A DNA stretch of 41,604 nt from CAYVAP01 sp964343195 (GTDB lineage: Bacteria > Bacteroidota > Bacteroidia > J057), in assembly GCA_964343195.1 (NCBI GenBank), contig CAYFIR010000050.1, positions 1 through 41,604 on the forward strand, given 5' to 3'. A program made the translations under genes and the position numbers. The notes under the pieces are model-generated. The model saw only the letters and a list, made by a program, of their open reading frames with translations. It did no database searches and was not told the origin of the DNA. Shown in pieces: positions 8,162-15,230 of this stretch (its first letter is position 1; every line of letters begins with the position of its first letter).

Positions 8162-10294
8162 TCAGTTTTCCTTTAACACCAGCCGATGAGCCCTGCGGCC
8201 ATCCTGATGTGAAAGCACCAACAAATAGGCTCCCTGTGGCAATTCACTCAGGTCCCAAACCGCCCTGTTCCTCGCAGCCGCCTGTTTCCAGATACGTCCC
8301 GAAATATCCGTGAGGCTGACCCCCCAGCCTGTTTCGTCCGGCAGTGTTAGCGTCAGGCTATGGCTGACAGGGTTGGGAAAGGCATTCCACAAAATCTGGT
8401 CATGCACATCGACACTGGTATTGACTCCGAGTTGCAGGGTCGTATCCAGGGCCTCGGAAAACCCAAAATCCTGCGACAGAGGAGTTCCGGCAGGGTTGGC
8501 CACAAGGCGGTAGTCGCCATAATATCCCGACAGACTGACCTTGCCATCGGCGTCTGTCATTAAGGTCGTATCAGTCCACCATTGGTCAAAAACCAGTTGG
8601 TTGAAGGTGGCCAAAGCTGGCTTGGGCGACCAGTCCTGGTAGAACAGCGGGGCATTGTCCTTCCAGTGTGCGCCATCCCAGAAGCCCCACATGAGGAAAC
8701 CATTTGTAGCGGGATGGCTAAAAATCATTGTCAGAAAATCGCCCAGGTAACGGGCCTCCAGGCTGTCTTCGAGCACGCCATCGAGGTCATACTCCGTGAT
8801 TTTGATGGGCAGACCAAACTCCTGATGACAATCCTCCAGGATGGCATAAAGGCTGTCAGGAGCGACTAGGTTAGTTCCCATGTGCCCCTGAAATCCAATT
8901 CCATCGACTGGTCCACCACCATCGATGGCTTGCTGGATAAATTCCTTGAAGCGCTCGTAGGCCGCTCCGGTCTGTGACCCAAAAGAGAGCACCTCGTAGT
9001 CATTGAGGTAGCTGATGAGATTGGGATCCTCGGCCCTGGCCTGCTTGAGCACCTCGGCATATATTTCTCTGCCTGTCGGGTATCCTGGCTGCCCGGCGAG
9101 GGCATTCTCAAGGTCACGGACATGCGAAATTTCGTTGATCACATCCCATTCCCTCACTACTGATCGGATCGTCGGATCATTCAACACCGCGTCTACGTGT
9201 CCCATGATGCGGTTTTCCAGGTAGGCAGGATTGTTGCCTTCAGGCTCCATGTCATCGGGCATGTATTGCCAGCCAGGCCAAAGGAGCACATGTCCCCGGG
9301 TTTTGACGCCCTGACCGAGAAGCCACTGAAGGCCTTGGCCGGTCTCGACAGGAGTCCCGGCATAGTTGTATTCCCAGGCCCGCCACTTGAGGGCATTTTC
9401 CGGGACGACCATGTTAAAGCCGTGCCCCTGCCCATCGAGGTCGAGCAGGTGTTGACAATAGGTTGCGTCATACTGGGGATTTCCCTGGAGCCGACGGGGC
9501 GTTACCGCCGTCCCAAATGCGTAGTGGTGCCGCAGCATATGTACCCTGACTTCAGTATTGGCGAGGGGTTGTCCCTGGGCATCCTGGACGGTCAGCTGCA
9601 TGTCTCCCTTGCGGTGCTGCTCGATCCGTGCGTGGGCGGCAGCACGCCAGGGAGCCTGTGGGTCGGCTCCCGGATAGGTGACGGGATACTGAGTCGGCAG
9701 GTCGTCAAGCGAAACCGTCTGCTCATAGTTGAGCGCATTTACCCCGGCGATCTCCACCTGCTGGGCCTGATAAGCCAGGTGAAAGCCCAGGTTGAATTCT
9801 CCGCCTGCGTAGTTTGAGCCGGATTCAAAGGGGATGAGATACTGTTCCCAAGTATCCGTCAGGTCGGCAGTGAGGTAAATTTCTTTTTCGTAAGTAGTCC
9901 CGTCTTCGGCAAACAGGCTTACCTTTCCAGTGCTACCACTTCCCGGGGAGATGCGCATCCAGGCTACCACCAGTATTCGGTCACCTGTTTGCAGGGGAGC
10001 TTCATTGGACCAAAACATCCCGGCATCCCAGGGATTGTTGCCCTGGGTCGCGATATCCAGTTGCACGGACTGGCTAAAGTCCTGACCAGCAGGGGCAAGG
10101 TTGGTTACTGTGCAGCCGTAAGCCGCACGTTGTGATGCGAGGGTCGTTTCATTGGGCGGCAAAACGAAGGTGCCGCCTGCGAGTCCCCATTCACTTTGTA
10201 GTTGGGTGAGGAGGGCGTTGTGGTAGGCGTCAGGAGCCTGGGCGAGAAGCAACTGACAGATAATAGTGGTAAAGAGAAAGGCCAAAAATCGCAT
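8162..10294 (-). CDS. Secreted GH10 endo-1,4-beta-xylanase with T9SS sorting domain
   Basis: The 710-residue exported enzyme has a signal peptide at 1-19. Residues about 20-190 form a beta-rich module like a CBM4/9 carbohydrate-binding domain. The GH10 catalytic barrel spans about 245-590 with the family marks RHHYAFGTAV, KTRGHVLLWP, acid/base E388 (WDVINEIS), nucleophile E501 (ITEYDLDG) and MWGFWDGAHW. The C-terminus (about 635-710, NAFPNPVSHSLTL to the GAYLLVLSHQDG strand) is a type A T9SS sorting domain, so it is secreted or held at the cell surface. It should cut the xylan backbone internally. It stands alone on the minus strand, 3 kb or more from the other glycan genes, and no copy of the 31.6/33.1 kb operator was seen before it. 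Confidence 0.95.
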   Translation of the reverse strand: MRFLAFLFTTIICQLLLAQAPDAYHNALLTQLQSEWGLAGGTFVLPPNETTLASQRAAYGCTVTNLAPAGQDFSQSVQLDIATQGNNPWDAGMFWSNEAPLQTGDRILVVAWMRISPGSGSTGKVSLFAEDGTTYEKEIYLTADLTDTWEQYLIPFESGSNYAGGEFNLGFHLAYQAQQVEIAGVNALNYEQTVSLDDLPTQYPVTYPGADPQAPWRAAAHARIEQHRKGDMQLTVQDAQGQPLANTEVRVHMLRHHYAFGTAVTPRRLQGNPQYDATYCQHLLDLDGQGHGFNMVVPENALKWRAWEYNYAGTPVETGQGLQWLLGQGVKTRGHVLLWPGWQYMPDDMEPEGNNPAYLENRIMGHVDAVLNDPTIRSVVREWDVINEISHVRDLENALAGQPGYPTGREIYAEVLKQARAEDPNLISYLNDYEVLSFGSQTGAAYERFKEFIQQAIDGGGPVDGIGFQGHMGTNLVAPDSLYAILEDCHQEFGLPIKITEYDLDGVLEDSLEARYLGDFLTMIFSHPATNGFLMWGFWDGAHWKDNAPLFYQDWSPKPALATFNQLVFDQWWTDTTLMTDADGKVSLSGYYGDYRLVANPAGTPLSQDFGFSEALDTTLQLGVNTSVDVHDQILWNAFPNPVSHSLTLTLPDETGWGVSLTDISGRIWKQAAARNRAVWDLSELPQGAYLLVLSHQDGRRAHRLVLKEN

Positions 10295-10360
10295 GAGTGG
10301 TCTGTTTAGGTGTTATTATCTATAAGGAGGGAACCCGGATAATAATCTACCCATTTTCTC

Positions 10361-10460
10361 TAGCTCCGCAATCGGAATTTTAAAAATCGACGTGTTTATC
10401 AAGTGCGATTTCGCCTCCCCGTTTCACGGGGTCGCGGATCAGCGGGACCTACTTCTTTTT
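10361..10460 (+). repeat. Composite intergenic repeat, copy R2a (5' half)
   Basis: It starts TAGCTCCGCAATCGG and runs through the hairpin CCCCGT-TTC-ACGGGG (10417-10431) to CCTACTTCTTTTT. It stops at what would be the loop of the second hairpin, exactly where copy R2b begins. It is the uninterrupted counterpart of the 12.0 kb copy that carries the MITE. Confidence 0.7.
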
Positions 10461-10759
10461 TAGCTCCGAAAATGGATTTTTACTATGCTTCCTCTGAAAG
10501 TGTTATGTCGCCTCCCCGCTTCGCGGGATCTGGGATCAGCGGGACCTACCTTTTCTCAAAAAAAGGTAGGCGAAAAAACTCCGGCATTTCATTCTACCCA
10601 CAGGCCGCCCCAGTTCACCAAATGCCGCCCTACGCCGCCCCAGGTTTGCTTTAGACCTTTACCCAAGTGCCACTGCGAGTATCTCCCTTTGGAGGGAGAG
10701 GCTTGTGCGAGAGAAGGCGGAACCCCGGATTTTAAAGTGCTACTTTCTCCCCTAAAAAG
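10461..10759 (+). repeat. Composite intergenic repeat, copy R2b (full length)
   Basis: This is the fullest uninterrupted copy. In order it has a TAGCTCCG start, hairpin CCCGC-TTC-GCGGG (10515-10527), hairpin CCTACCTTTT/AAAAGGTAGG (10545-10570), the GGCATTTCATTCTACCC block (from 10583), and a tail ending in AAAGTGCTACTTT. The last ~170 bp recur immediately downstream as R3. Together with R2a and R3 it fills the 670-bp gap between the xylanase and the beta-lactamase. Confidence 0.75.
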
Positions 10760-10778
10760 ATAGTAGGCATAGAAATCA

Positions 10779-10950
10779 GGGCATTCCATTCAGCCCCACA
10801 GGCCGCCCCGGTTCACCAAATGCCGCCCTACGCCGCCCCAGGTTTGCTTTAGACCTTTGCCCAAGTGCCACTGCGAGTATCTCCCTCTAGAGGGAGATGG
10901 CCTGTGCGAGAGAGGGAGGAATCAGAATGTTTAAAGTGCTACTTTCTACC
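10779..10950 (+). repeat. Composite intergenic repeat, copy R3 (3' half)
   Basis: About 170 bp closely match the 3' part of R2b, including CAGGCCGCCCCGGTTCACCA, CCCAAGTGCCACTGCGAGTA and the AAAGTGCTACTTT end. It looks like a recent tandem duplication of the 3' half. It ends 15 bp from the stop codon of the beta-lactamase. Confidence 0.75.
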
Positions 10951-10964
10951 CTTCGGAAAATGGT

Positions 10965-11810
10965 TCAGATCACTCCCAAAGAATCCAGCGCAGCCATGGT
11001 CACCTGACTGCGAATCCGCGGAAAGAGGTCCATGTTGAAGTCTTCGTTGGGATCTACATTGGTGGCGAAATAGTAGACATCACCTTCCGTCTGTATAAAA
11101 CCGACAAACCATCCATTGTTGTGTCCATTTCGGATGGCCCACCCCGTTTTGCCACGCAGGGTATACGTTTCTGTTTCATCCAGCACCATCAGGTCACGCA
11201 TCAGGCTGTCTGTGCGACTACTGATGGAGAGTTTTCCGTCATTAAACCGATGGAGAAAGTCGATCTGGTCAAAGCAGCTAACCTGCGATTCGCCTTCCAG
11301 CCAAAACATGTCCACCCCGCTGCTGTCAAAAACCATGTTGCCATAATCAAATTTATCGAGGTATCTCCGCATGCGTGCAGGGCCCACCTCTCTGGCCACT
11401 TGTTGGTAACAGGGCACACAGGATCTCAGGTAAGCCTGCCGGAAGGTCAGGTCTGCTTCCCAGGATTTGAGACGTCGCGGCTTGCCATCCCATTCAAACA
11501 GGGTGTTCGCATCTTCGACGACTCCTGTTTCCAGCCCGATCATGGAATTGGGAATCTTGAAGGTCGAAGCTGGCAACCGCCCAACTTCTGCCCATCCAAA
11601 GTCATTGGAATAAAAAACATCTTCAGCAGCATGGTAAATCAGGACACAGCCTGTTAGGTCCGCCTCTGCCAGGATTTCCCCAAATGCAGACATGACTTCC
11701 CGTCGGGGTTCAGGAGTGTCAGAATCGTGGGGTTCGCCACTTGGTTGGCTGGTGGATGGCGCACATCCTACCGCCAACGAAACCAGGAGGAGTAAGAGAT
11801 AATTTTTCAT
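10965..11810 (-). CDS. Class D (OXA-type) beta-lactamase, predicted lipoprotein
   Basis: The 281-residue protein has the class D serine beta-lactamase motifs in order: STFK with S82 and K85, S130-C-V132 (SxV), YGN at 156-158, the FWLEG tryptophan region near 170, and KTG at 221-223. The signal sequence ends in a lipobox (LAVGC, C16), so the enzyme is probably anchored in the membrane facing the periplasm or the cell surface. The length is normal for the family. The reaction is hydrolysis of a beta-lactam through an acyl-serine intermediate, with K85 probably carbamylated. A penicillin-sensor role (BlaR-like) is unlikely because no extra domain is present. It is flanked on both sides by repeats, which may matter for mobility. 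Confidence 0.94.
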   Translation of the reverse strand: MKNYLLLLLVSLAVGCAPSTSQPSGEPHDSDTPEPRREVMSAFGEILAEADLTGCVLIYHAAEDVFYSNDFGWAEVGRLPASTFKIPNSMIGLETGVVEDANTLFEWDGKPRRLKSWEADLTFRQAYLRSCVPCYQQVAREVGPARMRRYLDKFDYGNMVFDSSGVDMFWLEGESQVSCFDQIDFLHRFNDGKLSISSRTDSLMRDLMVLDETETYTLRGKTGWAIRNGHNNGWFVGFIQTEGDVYYFATNVDPNEDFNMDLFPRIRSQVTMAALDSLGVI

Positions 11811-11961
11811 ATTCCCAATATACTTTTCAGGTCTCCACTTGCCTCCCTAAACTACTATTCATCAGACCATCTGCGATAAGTGTATGCGAAGAGATACTAG
11901 ATGTAAAATCAGAACGTCAGGGCCAAGGCAAGAGGTTTTGCCATCCGCGACCATTCCTTAA

Positions 11962-12393
11962 TAGCTCCGCAATCGGATTTTCATATTCGGCGTGTTTGCT
12001 AGTCATTAGTTTCGCGGTTCAAAGTTCAAGGTTGAAAGTTGCCTGGGCTACGCAGAGCCAATTAGTGGCTATTGCCCCAGAATTAAATGCATACCTTGGC
12101 TAGGATAAGGTAGGCCCAAAATTCAAAAAGGCAAATCTGGACTCTCAGAGGCCTTTTTGATAGGTCGAAACTAATGGCTAGTGCTATTTCGCCTCCCCGC
12201 TTCGCGGGATCTAGGATCAACGGGACTTACTTCTTTTTCAAAAGAAGTAAGCAAGAAAAGTTCGGCATTTCATTCTACCCGCAGGCCGCCCCGATTCACC
12301 AAATGCCGCCCAACGCCGCCACAAGCTCGCTTTTTGGCTCTTTTGGAGGCGGCTTTAAAATTTGCGGAGTATTATTCTTCTATTTGCTGACCT
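11962..12393 (+). repeat. Composite intergenic repeat, copy R4, split by an insertion
   Basis: The 5' part (11962-12003, TAGCTCCGCAATCGG to CGTGTTTGCTAGT) and the 3' part (from 12183, GCTATTTCGCCTCCCC) join into one copy when 12004-12182 is removed. The 3' part has hairpins CCCGC-TTC-GCGGG (12196-12208) and CTTACTTCTTTT/AAAAGAAGTAAG (12226-12251), the GGCATTTCATTCTACCC block, and the tail shared with R1. The gap 11811-12430 has no gene. Confidence 0.75.
12004..12176. mobile_element. MITE-like insertion, 173 bp
   Basis: The element has perfect 11-bp terminal inverted repeats, CATTAGTTTCG (12004-12014) and CGAAACTAATG (12166-12176). It is flanked by a 6-bp direct repeat GCTAGT (11998-12003 and 12177-12182). 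Inside is a hairpin TCAAAAAGGC (12123-12132)/GCCTTTTTGA (12151-12160) and no coding frame of note. The related sequence at 10387-10415 shows the target without the insertion. It must be mobilised by a transposase encoded elsewhere. Confidence 0.75.
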
Positions 12394-12430
12394 AAAAAGG
12401 AATCCCCATTCAGCAGGTTCTGCGCTCCTG

Positions 12431-12886
12431 CTATATCATCACCATGCCGACCTTGTCTGAGTAAATCCAGAAGTATATTTCTACGGTCTTGCCCTGTGGC
12501 CACCCACTGGCAGCAAGGTCTGACATATTTGCCCCGCTAATCGTGATTTCATCGCCTGTTGCATCCTGGTACTCAAACCACTCCTTCGTAGAGTTGTAGC
12601 CATTGGAGGTCATTCGAAAGGAACTGTAGTCCTCCCCTACCCAGGTTTCTATCAGAAAATATTCTCCTTTGCTATCCAGTTGAGTGAATTTTACCACTGG
12701 CTCATGCCCTCGCTCAAAGTAAGTCCATTCCTCAGGCCAATCAGACCATATTTGATTGACTTCATTCCAGTAACAAAGCTTGACCCTGGTCATTCGCAGG
12801 CGGTGTTGAGCCTGAGCGCTGGTACCCAGACCTATCAGGATCATGACTACCAGGCTTAGAGAGAAAGTAGAAAACTGGTGGCTCAT
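12431..12886 (-). CDS. Exported protein of unknown function
   Basis: I do not recognise the family. The 151-residue form starting at MSHQFSTFSLS has a clear signal peptide ending in GTSAQAQ. A longer open frame begins at 12940, but its extra 18 residues would bury the signal peptide, so I chose 12886. The mature part is small, rich in Trp/Tyr and Asp/Glu, and probably all-beta (KLCYWNEVNQIWSDWPEEW, TKEWFEYQDATGDEITISG). There is one cysteine, no lipobox and no T9SS domain, so it is probably periplasmic. It is divergent from the lipoprotein at 13034 across 147 bp. Confidence 0.7.
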   Translation of the reverse strand: MSHQFSTFSLSLVVMILIGLGTSAQAQHRLRMTRVKLCYWNEVNQIWSDWPEEWTYFERGHEPVVKFTQLDSKGEYFLIETWVGEDYSSFRMTSNGYNSTKEWFEYQDATGDEITISGANMSDLAASGWPQGKTVEIYFWIYSDKVGMVMI

Positions 12887-13033
12887 AGCTTGAGAAGAAT
12901 TAGAGGGTTGGAAATAATTTTTCTCAAGACGAAAAAACAACAGGGAATTACATCCAAAATTTCAGCGTTTGGTCCGATTTTTTGTACATTGGTTTTCATG
13001 GTAACATTCGGTTTCCGGATAAGCCTTTTGAAG

Positions 13034-13567
13034 ATGAAGATCCCCATTCCCGCATTTCTCACCCTGCTCACTTCTCTCTGGATTGCCTGCTCACCTGCCG
13101 AATCGCAACAACAGACTCATGTCCATCATATTCCTGATACCCTGTGGTTGAATCTGGCAGAAAACATATCGACTGATATCAGCCAACCCGGCGTAAAGAC
13201 TCTCGCCGTGGCAGAAGACCCGGTTTTTGGCCCCGGACAACGATACCTCGCCCTGGATTTTGATTCCCTGATCCGCGCAACCTGGCCGACTCAATCCACC
13301 CAACCTTCTGGTTACAGGATTAACTTTTTGACCAATGACCGATACAATGTGAGCATGGACCTCAACGATGTCCTCGCTGGTGGCGGTTATCTTGCTTTGA
13401 CGGACCTTGGTGCGCCCCAGGGAGAACGATGGCAGCCACTACAGGTTGGAGCAACTGCCAAAGACCTGAATCCCTTCTATCTGGTTTGGGCATCCCCACC
13501 GGCACCTGATGCGGCACGGGTTTGGCCATACGGTTTGGAGCGGATTTATTTGGTAAAAGAGGATTAA
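13034..13567 (+). CDS. Small predicted lipoprotein, possibly a molybdopterin-oxidoreductase-like fold
   Basis: Starting at MKIPIPAFLTLLTSL, the 177-residue product has a lipoprotein signal with the cysteine in LWIACS. The longer frame from 12878 overlaps the divergent gene and lacks an export signal at its N-terminus, so it was rejected. The mature part has VSMDLNDVLAGGGYLALTDL, PFYLVWAS and WPYGLERIYL. This pattern recalls the small SUOX-like cofactor-free proteins, in which a short domain resembles sulfite-oxidase-type molybdopterin domains. That link is weak. It lies 147 bp before the MoxR ATPase gene on the same strand. Confidence 0.65.
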   Translation: MKIPIPAFLTLLTSLWIACSPAESQQQTHVHHIPDTLWLNLAENISTDISQPGVKTLAVAEDPVFGPGQRYLALDFDSLIRATWPTQSTQPSGYRINFLTNDRYNVSMDLNDVLAGGGYLALTDLGAPQGERWQPLQVGATAKDLNPFYLVWASPPAPDAARVWPYGLERIYLVKED

Positions 13568-13714
13568 ATACTCCATTTGTCCGTCATTTTTGACGAAAAG
13601 ACCACATCTGCCGACAAAATATTATGGGTTTACTATCTTTGTTAATCACACCAAAGCACGTTTACCCAAATTCAACACTCTGAATAATTCATTCTGACCC
13701 TCTCAATCTGATCC

Positions 13715-14680
13715 ATGAATCAAGAGCTGAAAGCTAACCCAAAAGTAAATCAACTATACAAGGAACTGAGCCAGGTGATCATCGGGCAGGAAAAGATGAT
13801 CCAACGCCTGCTGATCGGCCTCTTTGCCAACGGTCACGTATTGCTCGAGGGGGTTCCTGGACTGGCCAAGACCTTGACCATAAGCACACTCGCCCAGGCG
13901 CTCAACCTTCAGTTCTCAAGGATTCAGTTTACCCCTGACCTACTTCCCGCCGACCTGATCGGGACGATGATCTATAACCAGGGCAAATCAGAATTTGAGG
14001 TAAAGCAGGGACCGGTCTTCGCCAATATGATTTTGGCCGATGAGATCAACCGTTCGCCTGCCAAGGTGCAAAGCGCCCTGCTGGAAGCCATGCAGGAAAA
14101 GCAGGTGACCATCGGGGAACACACCTTCAGCCTGCCAGATCCGTTTGTGGTGCTCGCCACCCAGAACCCCATCGACCAGGAAGGAACCTATCCCCTGCCT
14201 GAGGCCCAGATCGACCGCTTCATGATGCGGGTATTCGTCTCCTACCCCAGCAAGCAAGAAGAGAAAGCCATCATGCGGCGAATGGCCCGTACTCAAGCAA
14301 CCCATAAGGTCAAACCGGTGTTGACCGCCAAGGACATCATGCAGATCCGACAGGAGGTAGACGCCATTCAGCTGTCAGAAAAGCTGGAAGACTATATCAT
14401 CGACCTGGTAATGGCCACCCGTCACCCACAGCAGTACGGCATGCCGCGCCTGCATGAATACATCGAGTTTGGAGCCTCTCCACGTGCCAGCCTGGCACTG
14501 AACCTGACCTCCAAGGCCCACGCCTATTTGCAGGGGCGTGACTACGTCCTGCCAGAAGATGTGAAGGCCATGGCCCCCGATGTGCTGAACCACCGTCTGA
14601 TCCTCAACTATGAAGCAGAAGCAGAAGAAATCAGCACGTTGGACTGCATCGAACTGATTCTAAAATCAGTAGAGATTTAG
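13715..14680 (+). CDS. MoxR-family AAA+ ATPase
   Basis: The 321-residue ATPase has a Walker A motif GVPGLAKT at 46-53, a Walker B LADEINR (D109, E110), a sensor-1 region VLATQNPIDQEGTYPLPEAQ and an arginine finger in AQIDRFMMR. A MoxR lid domain ends it. MoxR proteins act as chaperone-like ATPases that work with VWA or DUF58 partners, usually encoded next door. No such partner is seen here: a tRNA gene follows 69 bp downstream. The partner genes are therefore either elsewhere or absent. It may share a promoter with the small lipoprotein upstream. Confidence 0.95.
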   Translation: MNQELKANPKVNQLYKELSQVIIGQEKMIQRLLIGLFANGHVLLEGVPGLAKTLTISTLAQALNLQFSRIQFTPDLLPADLIGTMIYNQGKSEFEVKQGPVFANMILADEINRSPAKVQSALLEAMQEKQVTIGEHTFSLPDPFVVLATQNPIDQEGTYPLPEAQIDRFMMRVFVSYPSKQEEKAIMRRMARTQATHKVKPVLTAKDIMQIRQEVDAIQLSEKLEDYIIDLVMATRHPQQYGMPRLHEYIEFGASPRASLALNLTSKAHAYLQGRDYVLPEDVKAMAPDVLNHRLILNYEAEAEEISTLDCIELILKSVEI

Positions 14681-14749
14681 GCAAAATTTTTCAAATAAAA
14701 TTTGCCAAAATCCGAAAGCCCCGTATATTTGCAATCCCAATCGAGAAAC

Positions 14750-14823
14750 GCACACGTAGCTCAACTGGATAGAGCACCTGACTACGGATCAGGAGGTTGA
14801 GGGTTCGAATCCTTCCGTGTGTA
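14750..14823 (+). tRNA. tRNA-Arg (anticodon ACG)
   Basis: The full cloverleaf folds by hand. Acceptor GCACACG/CGTGTGT has a G1-U72 wobble; the D-arm is GCTC/GAGC, the anticodon stem CCTGA/TCAGG with loop CTACGGA, and the T-arm GAGGG-TTCGAAT-CCTTC. The anticodon is ACG, read as ICG and decoding CGU, CGC and CGA. The discriminator base is A and the 3' CCA is not encoded. The length is 74 nt. Confidence 0.97.
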
Positions 14824-14844
14824 CTTTTTACTCTCAAGATATTC

Positions 14845-14886
14845 AAAACCGCCTCATACATCGCGTATGAGGCGGTTTTGGTTTTT
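14845..14886 (+). terminator. Rho-independent terminator of tRNA-Arg
   Basis: A perfect 15-bp stem AAAACCGCCTCATAC/GTATGAGGCGGTTTT closes a 5-nt loop (ATCGC) and is followed by GGTTTTT. It starts 22 bp after the tRNA. A near-identical copy is found 193 bp downstream. Confidence 0.85.
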
Positions 14887-14959
14887 ACCCCCCCTCAGAA
14901 AATCCCATGTTTTCACCCTTTAGCGACACCTATTAGGACACCTATCGGACAACCCAAAA

Positions 14960-15079
14960 CACAAATACCTGACTATCAGACATAATACCAACAGGTTCGA
15001 ATCCCCCTCAAGTGTACTTTTTACTCTCAAAATATTCAAAACCACCTCATACATCGCGTATGAGGCGGTTTTGGTTTTT
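14960..15079 (+). pseudogene. Decayed second copy of tRNA-Arg 3' half plus terminator
   Basis: Segment 15012-15079 matches 14819-14886 (last bases of the tRNA plus its terminator) at 66 of 68 positions. Upstream, a T-arm-like GGTTCGAATCC (14994-15004) and ACCTGACTA-TCAG (14967-14979) match the intact tRNA's T-arm and anticodon arm at nearly the same spacing. The anticodon loop has lost bases and no acceptor or D-arm pairs. The stem of the second terminator has one mismatch. It may be a dead tandem tRNA or an att-type scar; the tRNA-like matches upstream favour the first. Confidence 0.6.
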
Positions 15080-15230
15080 GACAAATCTTCACCCCAAGGG
15101 CTTCCCCAGGCTGGGCATCACAGGGTATGGAAGACCACGACACTCCGGTGGCACATTCGCCTATCATTCCTTAAATTGTTGGAAAGGTAGGAATACCCCC
15201 TACCCTGAACCCAATTCTCCCTGGTTTGTC

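Noticed and set aside
10403..10763. Open frames inside the composite repeat, with a similar peptide (GISFYPQAAP) at the 12.2 kb copy
   Set aside because: The shared peptide follows from the DNA repeat. Other copies break the frame, and changes track hairpin arms, not codon positions.
14924..15011. Definite phage or integrative-element attachment site
   Set aside because: The repeated block begins only at the last six tRNA bases and no integrase is present. Decay of a tandem tRNA explains the upstream matches better, so it is kept only as an alternative.
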